A stretch of 12,330 nucleotides of DNA from DATJJW01 sp035491935 (GTDB taxonomy: Bacteria > Pseudomonadota > Alphaproteobacteria > ATCC43930 > CGMCC-115725): assembly GCA_035491935.1 (NCBI GenBank), contig DATJJW010000011.1:1-12330 (forward strand). Direction: 5' to 3'. The position numbers and the translations under genes were made by a program. Below are positions 1 to 8,408 of the stretch, in pieces (the first letter of the stretch is position 1; each line of letters opens with the position of its first letter). The notes below the pieces were generated by a model. That model saw nothing but the letters and a program-made list of their open reading frames with translations. It was not told the DNA's origin and ran no database searches.

Positions 1-9
1 CAGAACGTC

Positions 10-1698
10 ATGACCGATTACGCACAAACGAATCCGGCGGAAATGAGCCCCTTGAGCCTGCGGCTGCGCCGCATCGCAGGATTGGCGCTCAAGACGCGCT
101 TCCTGCCGATGACGGTCATCGCGCTCCTGACCTTGGTCCTGCTTCTGCTCTCGGTCGACTTCCCCTGGCTGCTGGTCCTGGTGGCGGTCGGCCTCGGCCT
201 GACCTTGCTTGGTATCCAGAACCTGGTCCAGCGGCGTCACAGCATCCTGCGCAACTATCCCATTATCGGCTATTTCCGTTTCATCTTCGAGGAGTTGCGT
301 CCGGAGCTGCGTCAATATTTCTTCGAAAGCGACACGGACGGCACGCCCTTTAACCGGAACGACCGCTCGCTGGTCTATCGCCGTGCCAAGGGCGCGCTCG
401 ACAAGATGCCCTTCGGCACCGAGCTCGACGTCTACGGCAATGCCTTCGAATGGCTGAACCATTCGATGGTACCTAAGGACCCATCACATGAATCGTTCCG
501 CGTCAAGGTCGGTGGCCCGGATTGCACCAAGCCCTATGACGCCTCGGTGCTCAACATCTCGGGCATGAGCTTCGGCGCGCTGAGCGCCGCCGCTATCTCG
601 TCGCTCAATCGCGGCGCCCGCATCGGCGGTTTCGCCCATGGTACCGGCGAGGGCAGCTTCTCCCGCTATCACCGCGAGCAGGGCGGCGACGTCATCTGGC
701 AGATCGCCAGCGGCTATTTCGGCTGCCGCAATGCCGATGGCAGCTTCTCGGACGAGGCCTTCCGCGACCAGGCCGCGAACGAGCAGGTCAAGATGATCGA
801 GCTGAAGCTGAGCCAGGGCGCCAAGCCCGGCCATGGCGGTGTGCTGCCGGCGCCCAAGGTCTCGCCGGAGATCTCGCGGGCGCGCGGCGTGCCGATGGGC
901 GTCGACTGCATTTCGCCGCCGCGTCATCCCGCTTTCTCGACGCCGATCGGGATGATGGAGTTCATCGCCAAGCTGCGCGAATTGAGCGGCGGCAAACCGG
1001 TGGGATTCAAGCTGTGCATCGGCCATCCCTGGGAATTCCTCGGTATCTGCAAGGCGATGCTCCAGACGGGCATCACGCCCGATTTCATCGTCATCGATGG
1101 CAGCGAAGGCGGCACGGGCGCGGCACCCGTCGAATTCGTCGACCATCTGGGCACGCCGCTGAGGGACGGGCTGATGTTCGTGCATAACGCGCTGGTCGGT
1201 CTCAACCTGCGCGACCGTGTCCGCATAGCCGCCAGCGGCAAGGTGATCAGCGCCTTCGACATCGCGCGGACCATGGCGCTGGGCGCCGATTGGTGCAACG
1301 CCGCGCGTGCCTTCATGTTCGCGGTCGGCTGCATCCAATCGCAGAAATGCCATACCGATCATTGCCCGACCGGTGTCGCAACCCAGGACCCGGTCCGGCA
1401 GCGGGCCCTGGTCGTGCCGGACAAGGCCGACCGGGTGGCCTTGTTCCATCGCTCGACCATCACCGCGCTGGCCGAGGTGGTCGCCGCCGCCGGCCTCGAC
1501 CATCCGGGCCAGCTCGGACCCCATCACTTCTCGCATCGCTACAATAATGGCCGCGTCGAGCGGCTGGACCAGGTCCATCGATTCCTGAGGCCGGGCGAGA
1601 TCCTCGACGGCACCGACGACCCGCGCTTCGCCGAGCCCTGGCACCGGGCCAGCGCCGAGTGCTTCAATCCTGCCGTGGAAATGACGGGGCGGAGATGA
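10..1698 (+). CDS. Membrane-anchored FMN-binding glutamate synthase-like protein
   Basis: This 562-residue protein belongs to the FMN-binding glutamate synthase family, the FMN/iron-sulfur synthase part of GltB. Residues about 32-50 and 53-70 form two hydrophobic helices. The flanking arginines (LRLRR before, QRRH after) suggest a membrane hairpin with the catalytic domain in the cytoplasm. From about residue 160 the glutamate synthase barrel follows: NISGMSFGALS at 182-192, AKPGHGGVLPAPKV at 271-284, and IDGSEGGTGAAP at 362-373 in the FMN/2-oxoglutarate region. Cys441, Cys447 and Cys452 in GCIQSQKCHTDHCPTG match the three 3Fe-4S ligands of GltB. The glutamine amidotransferase and GXGXG domains of full GltB are absent, so ammonia-dependent glutamate synthesis or another FMN redox reaction is possible; the substrate is unknown. 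Only nine bases precede the chosen ATG and no clear ribosome binding site is visible. The frame is open to the window edge, so the true start could lie upstream, or at the ATG at position 43. Confidence 0.88.
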   Translation: MTDYAQTNPAEMSPLSLRLRRIAGLALKTRFLPMTVIALLTLVLLLLSVDFPWLLVLVAVGLGLTLLGIQNLVQRRHSILRNYPIIGYFRFIFEELRPELRQYFFESDTDGTPFNRNDRSLVYRRAKGALDKMPFGTELDVYGNAFEWLNHSMVPKDPSHESFRVKVGGPDCTKPYDASVLNISGMSFGALSAAAISSLNRGARIGGFAHGTGEGSFSRYHREQGGDVIWQIASGYFGCRNADGSFSDEAFRDQAANEQVKMIELKLSQGAKPGHGGVLPAPKVSPEISRARGVPMGVDCISPPRHPAFSTPIGMMEFIAKLRELSGGKPVGFKLCIGHPWEFLGICKAMLQTGITPDFIVIDGSEGGTGAAPVEFVDHLGTPLRDGLMFVHNALVGLNLRDRVRIAASGKVISAFDIARTMALGADWCNAARAFMFAVGCIQSQKCHTDHCPTGVATQDPVRQRALVVPDKADRVALFHRSTITALAEVVAAAGLDHPGQLGPHHFSHRYNNGRVERLDQVHRFLRPGEILDGTDDPRFAEPWHRASAECFNPAVEMTGRR

Positions 1699-1740
1699 GG
1701 GGCAGCGATAACGCCCCGCCGAACCGTTCGCATCGGTAAA

Positions 1741-1788
1741 CCGTCAGGCCGCCTTTTTATTTCATTTATTCCTGGTGAAGCCTGACGG
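1741..1788 (+). repeat. 9-bp inverted repeat in the leader of the ThDP enzyme gene
   Basis: CCGTCAGGC at 1741-1749 is perfectly repeated in inverted orientation as GCCTGACGG at 1780-1788. The 30-base spacer is unusually AT-rich for this genome and contains a run of five T's. The element lies 43 bases after the stop of the glutamate synthase-like gene and 46 bases before the GTG of the ThDP enzyme gene. It could be an mRNA leader hairpin, an operator, or a degenerate terminator of the upstream gene. The long loop and the position of the T-run inside it argue against a standard intrinsic terminator. The function is inferred only from position. Confidence 0.4.
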
Positions 1789-1820
1789 GTTGGGATTATA
1801 TGCAATCATACCAATAAGCC

Positions 1821-1828
1821 AAGGGGGG
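1821..1828 (+). promoter_or_regulatory. Ribosome binding site deciding a GTG start
   Basis: AAGGGGGG lies six bases upstream of the in-frame GTG at 1835. This strong purine tract selects that GTG over the more upstream in-frame GTG at 1775, which has no comparable site. The choice matters because the protein then begins 13 residues before a twin-arginine motif, which places the motif in a normal signal peptide position. Confidence 0.7.
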
Positions 1829-1834
1829 ATACCG

Positions 1835-3796
1835 GTGGCCAAGAAGGACAGGGACGCGCTCGCGATTCCCGAACGCCGCAAATTCTTTGGTGCTGTCGCG
1901 GCGGGCGCCGTCGGTGCCGTCGCGATTTCGACGCCAGATATTGCCCGTGCCCAGGAAGGGCAGAAGCCGGCGAAGAAGCCCGCTGCCGCGCCGCCCAATG
2001 CCGCGACTGCCGAGCATGAAGCCGGGACCCCGCCCCAGGAAAAAGAACCGGTCACCGTCGGCAAGGCCGGTTCGGACTACATGGTCGATTGCTTCAAGTC
2101 GATGAACATCGACTATGTCGCCTTGATGCCGGGGTCCAGCTTCCGCGCCCTGCATGAATCGGTGATCAATTACGGCGAGAACAAGAAGCCGGAACTGATC
2201 GCGTGCCTGCATGAAGAGATCGCGGTCAGCATGGCCCATGGCTATGCCAAGGTCGCCGGCAAGCCGATGCTGAACTTTGTCCACAGCGTGGTCGGGCTGC
2301 AGCACGCCTCGATGTCGATCTACAACGCCTGGGCCGACCGCGTGCCGCTATTCATCTGCGTCGGCAATGGCCTCGACGCGATGCAGCGCGCACCCAATGT
2401 CGAGTGGGCCCATTCGGCGCAGGACAATGCGGCCATCGTCCGCGACTTCTCCAAATGGGATGACCAGCCGATCTCGCTCGGCCACTTCACGGAATCGGCT
2501 GCACGCGCCTATACCCTCGCGACGACGCCGCCCTTCGGGCCGACGTTGCTCGTCGTCGATGAGGGGCTGGGAGAGGAGCCGGTCGGCGACAAGCCGCCGC
2601 CGATCGCGCCCGTCAACCGTACCTCGCCTCCGGGTGCCGATCCCAACGCCATCGATGCGTTCGCCAAGATGCTGGTCGGAGCCAAGAACCCGGTGCTCAT
2701 CGCCGGCCGTCTGGTCCGCACCGAAAAGGGCATGCAAACCTTGGTCGAGCTGGCCGAGACGCTGGGCTGCGCGGTCGTCGACCAGGGCACGCGCATGAAC
2801 TTCCCCAGCATGCACCCGCTGAACATGACCTGGAACGCCCGCCGCCTGATCCCGGAGGCCGATGTGGTCCTCGGTCTGGAGGTGGTCGATCTCTACGGCG
2901 CGGTGCATGGCTTCGCCGACCGTATCGAGCGCCGCTACACGCCGCGGCTGAAGCCCGGCACGAAGCTGATCTCGATCGACTCCCTGCCGCTGCTGATCCG
3001 TCCCAACTTCCAGGACTTCCAGCGCTATCAGCCGGTCGACATGGAGATCGTCGCCGATGGCGAGACGGCGCTGCCGCAGCTGCTCGAAGCCGTGAAGAAG
3101 GCGATGCCGAAGGGCTCCGCCAACGTTTCGGCCCGTGCCGACAAGATCAAGAAGGAGGTGGCGCAGACCAACAAGCGCAACCTCGCCGCCGCCGCCAATG
3201 GCTGGGATGCCAGCCCGATCAGCACGGCACGCTTCTGTGCCGAGATCTGGGGCCAGATCAAGGGCGACGACAAATGGGGCCTGGTGACGCCGCATCAACT
3301 GCAGAGCCATTGGCAGATCAAGCTGTGGAACATGACCAAGCCCTGGCACCATATCGGTGACAATGGCGGCTATGGCGTGGGTTACCAGCCGGGTGCGGCC
3401 ATGGGGGCCGCGATCGCGCATCGCGATGCCGGCCGCTTCGCCATCGCGATCTTCGGCGACGGCGACCTGATGTGCAACCCGGGCGCCTTATGGACGGCCG
3501 CGCATCACAAACTGCCGATTCTGATGATCGTCCACAACAACCGGGCCTATCACCAGGAGGTCATGCACATCCAGCGCATGGCCGACCGGCATGCCCGCGG
3601 CATCGACCGCGCGCATATCGGTACGGAGATCGCCAACCCGAACATCGACTTCGCCAAGCTGGCGCAGAGCATGGGCGTGTGGGCCGAAGGGCCGATCAGC
3701 GATCCGTCCAAGCTTGGGCCGGCACTCAGCCGGGCGCTTGCCCAGGTCCGCAAGGGCGAACCCGCCCTGCTCGATGTCGTCAGCCAGCCGCGCTGA
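1835..3796 (+). CDS. Tat-exported thiamine-diphosphate enzyme (acetolactate synthase/pyruvate oxidase fold)
   Basis: Starting at the GTG at 1835, the product has 653 residues. Residues 12-16 read PERRK, followed by FFGAVAAGAVGAVAI and an ARA-Q cleavage site near residue 39. This is a twin-arginine signal peptide, so the folded, cofactor-loaded enzyme is probably exported to the periplasm. A Pro/Ala/Lys-rich linker runs to about residue 75. The N-terminal ThDP pyrimidine-binding domain follows, with the activating glutamate probably Glu127 in LHEEIAVSMAHGYAK. A central TPP_enzyme_M-like domain covers about 270-400 (NPVLIAGRLV). The C-terminal domain carries the ThDP diphosphate/metal motif, with GDGD at 541-544 and the paired Asn568-Asn569 in VHNNRAYH. 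The family decarboxylates or carboligates 2-oxoacids, or cleaves acyl compounds; the substrate here is unknown. I see no recognisable flavin signature. The cytochrome c gene begins 13 bases after the stop, which suggests one transcript and points to an oxidase- or dehydrogenase-like role. Fold and export signal are well supported; the reaction is inference. Confidence 0.9.
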   Translation: MAKKDRDALAIPERRKFFGAVAAGAVGAVAISTPDIARAQEGQKPAKKPAAAPPNAATAEHEAGTPPQEKEPVTVGKAGSDYMVDCFKSMNIDYVALMPGSSFRALHESVINYGENKKPELIACLHEEIAVSMAHGYAKVAGKPMLNFVHSVVGLQHASMSIYNAWADRVPLFICVGNGLDAMQRAPNVEWAHSAQDNAAIVRDFSKWDDQPISLGHFTESAARAYTLATTPPFGPTLLVVDEGLGEEPVGDKPPPIAPVNRTSPPGADPNAIDAFAKMLVGAKNPVLIAGRLVRTEKGMQTLVELAETLGCAVVDQGTRMNFPSMHPLNMTWNARRLIPEADVVLGLEVVDLYGAVHGFADRIERRYTPRLKPGTKLISIDSLPLLIRPNFQDFQRYQPVDMEIVADGETALPQLLEAVKKAMPKGSANVSARADKIKKEVAQTNKRNLAAAANGWDASPISTARFCAEIWGQIKGDDKWGLVTPHQLQSHWQIKLWNMTKPWHHIGDNGGYGVGYQPGAAMGAAIAHRDAGRFAIAIFGDGDLMCNPGALWTAAHHKLPILMIVHNNRAYHQEVMHIQRMADRHARGIDRAHIGTEIANPNIDFAKLAQSMGVWAEGPISDPSKLGPALSRALAQVRKGEPALLDVVSQPR

Positions 3797-3797
3797 G

Positions 3798-3803
3798 AAG
3801 GAG
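3798..3803 (+). promoter_or_regulatory. Ribosome binding site of the cytochrome c gene
   Basis: AAGGAG begins two bases after the stop codon of the ThDP enzyme gene and lies six bases before the ATG at 3810. It fixes the cytochrome start at 3810, although the same frame stays open much further upstream inside the ThDP enzyme gene. Confidence 0.75.
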
Positions 3804-3809
3804 CGAACG

Positions 3810-4175
3810 ATGCCCCGCGCGACAATCTCCAAATTCCTCCTGGCCGCCATCATCCCGGCGGCGGCCGCCACCCTGGCCATGTCGGCTCCGGCGCAGGCCG
3901 CCGATGCCGACCACGGCAAGACGCTGTTCATGAAGGATGGCTGCTTCGAGTGCCACGGCACGGTCGGGCAGGGCGGTGCCGCAGGCCCGGCGCTCGCGCC
4001 CAAGACGCCGACCGCCGAAGGCATTGCGAAGTACATCCGCAACCCGCGCGGCGCCATGCCGCCTTACGTCCAGAGCGTCGTGAGCGATGCGGATATCGCG
4101 GATATCCAGGCCTATCTCTCCTCGGTGCCGAAGCCGAAGAAGCCTGAGGATATCCCATTGCTCTCGGGCAAATGA
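3810..4175 (+). CDS. Secreted single-heme class I-like cytochrome c
   Basis: This 121-residue protein carries a Sec signal peptide: the basic start MPRATISK, a hydrophobic Ala/Ile/Leu stretch, and a cleavage site after AQA at residue 30. The mature protein is about 91 residues. The heme attachment motif is Cys45-Phe-Glu-Cys48-His49, and Met83 in the NPRGAMPPY segment is the likely sixth ligand. The helix around DADIADIQAYLSSV (93-106) is the usual C-terminal cytochrome c helix that ends the small class I fold. A short Lys/Pro-rich tail follows. The heme would be attached in the periplasm, the same compartment predicted for the product of the upstream gene. With a 13-base spacing and a shared terminator, the two genes look like a two-gene operon. 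The cytochrome is therefore a candidate electron acceptor of the ThDP enzyme. The family assignment is firm; the partnership is inferred from context. Confidence 0.93.
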   Translation: MPRATISKFLLAAIIPAAAATLAMSAPAQAADADHGKTLFMKDGCFECHGTVGQGGAAGPALAPKTPTAEGIAKYIRNPRGAMPPYVQSVVSDADIADIQAYLSSVPKPKKPEDIPLLSGK

Positions 4176-4202
4176 TCGGGCCTTTCCCGGCTCTGAATCG
4201 TC

Positions 4203-4234
4203 AAAGGCGTGCAGCGAAAGCCGCACGCCTTTTT
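4203..4234 (+). terminator. Intrinsic terminator after the ThDP enzyme/cytochrome c pair
   Basis: AAAGGCGTGC at 4203-4212 pairs perfectly with GCACGCCTTT at 4223-4232. After one A/C mismatch, two further G-C pairs close a GAAA tetraloop (4216-4219), which should make the hairpin very stable. Five T's run through 4230-4234 at the 3' side. The hairpin starts 27 bases after the cytochrome stop codon. It could also act on the convergent small gene at 4291-4476, but the T-run on that strand is only three bases and lies within the stem. Confidence 0.85.
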
Positions 4235-4290
4235 CATAGAGACTTCGTCATGGCTGGTCATGACGGCTTTGGAAAGGGTGTTGACGCTCC

Positions 4291-4476
4291 TTACTTAGCC
4301 GCCGGCTGCGCGCCGATGAGCAGGTCGACCGCCTTCTTGCTGAGATCGATCTGATCCTTGACGACATACTCGCCGATGGAATTCTGCAGCACGGCCTGGT
4401 TCGTCTCGGTGGCCTGCTTCGGGCTCGGATCAATCGAGTACGGGATCGAGTTGGCACTCAGAGGCGTAACTGTCAT
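4291..4476 (-). CDS. Small conserved-looking protein of unknown function (61 aa)
   Basis: I do not recognise this gene with confidence. The product, beginning MTVTPLSANSIPYSIDPSP, has no signal peptide, no membrane segment and no cysteine. Residues 1-25 are rich in Ser, Pro and Thr. Residues about 28-55 (VLQNSIGEYVVKDQIDLSK and on to LLIGA) look like one amphipathic helix. The layout of a disordered start followed by one helix faintly resembles small YjfB-type putative motility proteins, but this is not secure. In favour of a real gene are an AG-rich ribosome binding site (AAAGAGAG) just upstream of the ATG, and a position between the terminator and the kinase gene where no other frame has a better claim. 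It follows the histidine kinase gene on the same strand after 102 bases. It is the only candidate gene between 4235 and 4578. Confidence 0.6.
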   Translation of the reverse strand: MTVTPLSANSIPYSIDPSPKQATETNQAVLQNSIGEYVVKDQIDLSKKAVDLLIGAQPAAK

Positions 4477-4578
4477 GGCTCTCTTTCAAAGGGCGTTTAC
4501 GCGGCACTTCGTACCGGTTCCGAGGCGCGATCCTATGGCCGCAGTGGCTTAAATCCGGTTAATGGATGCCGCGTCCGC

Positions 4579-6231
<1,653 letters not shown>

Positions 6232-6302
6232 GAAGCGGGACCGGCTTTCCTGATAAGCCCAGGCCAGATACGCCTGAGGACGAACGAACTGGCCGACCGA
6301 AA

Positions 6303-6393
6303 AGCACGGTGTTCATATGCAAGGCGAATTTGGCTATAGGCGAGAAGCCGCCCCAGACTGGGGGGTAAACCTAAAGTTTTGGTTTACCGTGCT
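6303..6393. repeat. Cluster of overlapping inverted repeats between acetyltransferase and kinase genes
   Basis: Three perfect inverted repeats share this gap. GGTAAACC (6364-6371) pairs with GGTTTACC (6381-6388). CCCCAG (6351-6356) pairs with CTGGGG (6358-6363) around a single base. AGCACGGT (6303-6310) pairs with ACCGTGCT (6386-6393), which shares bases 6386-6388 with the first repeat and ends on the acetyltransferase stop codon. The first and third pairings therefore exclude each other. On the minus strand the first hairpin starts five bases after the acetyltransferase stop, but it is followed by C's rather than T's, so it is not a standard intrinsic terminator. It may be a 3' stabilising hairpin, a regulator site for the kinase gene, or a leader structure. 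Confidence 0.4.
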
Positions 6394-6878
6394 CAAGGGA
6401 TTTCGGTTGCCAGCGCCGCGATCGCGGCACCCTCGATCCGGTAAGGCAGCCAGTCGTCGCGATGCGTGAGCCCGGCAGCCTCGTAGAAGCCGCGCGCCGG
6501 GTTCCAATGCAGCACGCTGAGGTCGATGCGGCCCGCCTTCTCCTGAACCGCGGTGCGGGCGAGGTCGGCGAGGAGGCGGCGGCCGACGCCTTGGCCCCGA
6601 GCCGCCTCGGTGACGTAGAGATCCTCGATATAAAGGCCAGCGCGGCCCTGCCAGGTCGAATAGTTGCGGAACCATAGGGTGAAACCCGCCGGCGCATCGT
6701 CCAGCAAGGCGATGCGGCAGAAGAAACGCCTGGCCGGCCCGAAACCGTCACGCAGGAAATCCGCCTCCGTCGCGACCACCGCCTCCAGCTCGTTCTCGAA
6801 CATCGCAAGCTCGCGCACGAAGCGCAGGATGGTCGGTACATCCCCGGGCTCGGCATCGCGGATGATGATCGTCGGCAT
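6393..6878 (-). CDS. GNAT N-acetyltransferase, diamine/thialysine acetyltransferase type
   Basis: This 161-residue enzyme is a single GNAT domain that transfers acetyl from acetyl-CoA to an amine. It starts with IIIRDAEPGDVPTILRFVRE, the usual first strand and helix. The segment GLYIEDLYVTEAARGQGVG (about residues 81-99) contains the acetyl-CoA pyrophosphate loop R-G-Q-G-V-G. The late motif LHWNPARGFYEAAG (about 123-136) carries the conserved Asn and Tyr. The LYIEDLYV plus WN..FY combination is typical of spermidine/spermine or thialysine acetyltransferases, so a polyamine-like or amino-acid amine substrate is likely. GNAT substrates often cannot be told from sequence. AGGGA lies eight bases before the ATG. 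The gene lies 71 bases downstream of the permease gene on the same strand, so co-transcription is possible but not shown. Confidence 0.88.
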   Translation of the reverse strand: MPTIIIRDAEPGDVPTILRFVRELAMFENELEAVVATEADFLRDGFGPARRFFCRIALLDDAPAGFTLWFRNYSTWQGRAGLYIEDLYVTEAARGQGVGRRLLADLARTAVQEKAGRIDLSVLHWNPARGFYEAAGLTHRDDWLPYRIEGAAIAALATEIP

Positions 6879-6949
6879 GGAAGCGGTCCCTGGTTCACGA
6901 TGATTTCGGGTCGACCCGGCTGAATGGATCGGGCTCTAGGGGCGTGCCG

Positions 6950-8209
6950 CTAGGACGGCAGCCAGTTCATGAAGCCCGTGAGATTCAGCCATATCACCGC
7001 CACCAGCATGGAGGCGAGGGTGATCGGGATGCCGGCCCGGGCGAAGTCGCGCGGGCTGATACGTACGCCATAGAGCTGCGCGCTCTCGACGATCATCAGA
7101 TTGGACAGGCTGCCGATGAGCAGCAGGTTGCCGGCGAGCGAAGTCAGCAGGGCCAGGCCATAGAGCGCGCCGGAACTGGGCGATTGCCAGGTCTGCAGCA
7201 CCAGGATCGCGAAGGGTACGTTGCCGATGGTGTTGCTCATGAACAGGCTGAGCGGGGCCAGCACGATCAGCCCGTCCGGCATCATGTGCAGCGGTTGCAG
7301 GATCTCCTGCGCTACCGCAGGCAATTGGGTGATGCCGAGTGCGCCGGTGACGCCCAGCAGCCCATAGACCAGGAGCAGCATCGGCCAGTCGACGCCGGCG
7401 ATCATGGCGCCGCTGGTCGTCTTCCGGTTCAGCATCATCAGCGCCATGATCGAGAGCGCCAGGATGTCATGCGGCAAATCGGTCGAGAACAGCGCGAGCA
7501 GCCCCGCCAGCGCCAGGATCGCCCGGTTGGTCTGGTTGCGGTCATGGCCGCGCGGCGCCGGGAAGGGGATGGGCGGTTCCGGTACCTCGTCCCTGGGCTG
7601 GAGTTCGAGCCGGCCGCGCCACAGGAAGGCCACCACGATATAGATGATGGCCAGCGCCACCAGCGACGGCACCACACAGGCGAGCAGGTAGTTGGCGAGG
7701 CGCAGATCGCCCAATTGGCCGATGATGATGTTCTGCGGCGCGCCGATGATGGTGGCGGCGGAGCCTGCATTGTCGGCGGTGATGGCGGCGATCAGGAACG
7801 GCACTGGGTTGAGGCGCCGGCGCCGGATCACCTCGATCAGCAGCGGCGTCGAGATCAGCACCAGCAGGTCGTTGGTGATGAAGGCGGCGAGCGCGCCGGT
7901 GATCATGACGGTCACGGCCAGCACCCGCAACGGCGAGCCCTTGACCCGGGCGATGCGGCCGATCGCGATGTCGATGAAGCCCGAGAGCACGAATTGCTCG
8001 GAGATCATCATCAGCGAGAAGAGCAGGATGAGGCTGGCGGGATCGATGCGGCCATTGATCTGGTCGAAGGTCATGGCGCCGGTGACCAGCAGCGCGATCA
8101 CGCCGAACAACGCGATGCCGCTGCGGTCGAGACGGAACCAGGGCAGCTTGCCCGCCGCCATGCCGGCATAGGTCAGCAGAAAGATGAGGTAGATCTCGAT
8201 CGCGGTCAT
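6950..8209 (-). CDS. SLC13/ArsB-type (ion transporter superfamily) permease
   Basis: This 419-residue integral membrane protein has about ten hydrophobic helices and belongs to the CitMHS/ArsB/SLC13 group of ion-coupled anion carriers. Two half-repeats are visible. The first has ITND at 111-114 and the re-entrant motif DNAGSAATIIGAPQN at 146-160. The second has SNTIGNVP at 325-332 and AGNLLLIGSLSN at 359-370. A polar, Pro- and Arg-rich loop at about 199-228 separates the halves, as is usual in the family. Possible cargoes include di- or tricarboxylates, arsenite or other oxyanions; the sequence does not decide. No arsenic-resistance genes lie nearby, and the neighbours (gamma-glutamyltransferase and acetyltransferase) make an organic anion plausible. 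No clear ribosome binding site precedes the ATG; two ATGs shortly upstream are out of frame. The 199-base gap upstream holds no gene that I can support. Confidence 0.87.
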   Translation of the reverse strand: MTAIEIYLIFLLTYAGMAAGKLPWFRLDRSGIALFGVIALLVTGAMTFDQINGRIDPASLILLFSLMMISEQFVLSGFIDIAIGRIARVKGSPLRVLAVTVMITGALAAFITNDLLVLISTPLLIEVIRRRRLNPVPFLIAAITADNAGSAATIIGAPQNIIIGQLGDLRLANYLLACVVPSLVALAIIYIVVAFLWRGRLELQPRDEVPEPPIPFPAPRGHDRNQTNRAILALAGLLALFSTDLPHDILALSIMALMMLNRKTTSGAMIAGVDWPMLLLVYGLLGVTGALGITQLPAVAQEILQPLHMMPDGLIVLAPLSLFMSNTIGNVPFAILVLQTWQSPSSGALYGLALLTSLAGNLLLIGSLSNLMIVESAQLYGVRISPRDFARAGIPITLASMLVAVIWLNLTGFMNWLPS

Positions 8210-8408
8210 CTGGCCGCGTCCCGGCGTCGGGCATGGGCGTCGAGCATGGGCTTGGGGGGCCGGCAGGAACGCATGTCGGTCTTCTTGCCTGTCTCGAAGC
8301 TAGGTGGGGGGATTCGACGATTGCAGCCCAAGGTAGGAGCGGCACGGGCAATTGTCGAGATTTCTCAGGCGCTTGCCCGGGGGATTTGGACCGATGGATC
8401 GGCGGGCG

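Noticed and set aside
484..1644. 386-codon minus-strand frame opposite the glutamate synthase-like gene
   Set aside because: The composition is that of an antisense shadow, while the plus strand has clear catalytic motifs throughout.
1699..1717. GGGGC/GCCCC hairpin just after the glutamate synthase-like stop codon
   Set aside because: The stem is five bases with no following T-run. Such short GC stems are common by chance in this composition.
1775..1834. Upstream GTG at 1775 as the start of the ThDP enzyme gene
   Set aside because: It lacks a ribosome binding site, overlaps the inverted repeat, and would put 20 extra residues before the twin-arginine signal. The GTG at 1835 has a strong site.
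1699..1834. ThDP (thi-box) riboswitch ahead of the ThDP enzyme gene
   Set aside because: I found none of the conserved thi-box core, and riboswitches of this class control thiamine synthesis or uptake rather than ThDP-using enzymes.
4247..4264. Hairpin GTCATG/CATGAC downstream of the 61-codon gene
   Set aside because: It has a six-base stem with a six-base loop and no T-run on either strand, so it is too weak to call a terminator.
8330..8358. Possible sigma-70 promoter for the permease gene (minus strand TCGACA, 17 bases, TACCTT)
   Set aside because: The -35 box matches five of six positions but the -10 box only three of six. A match this weak is expected by chance.
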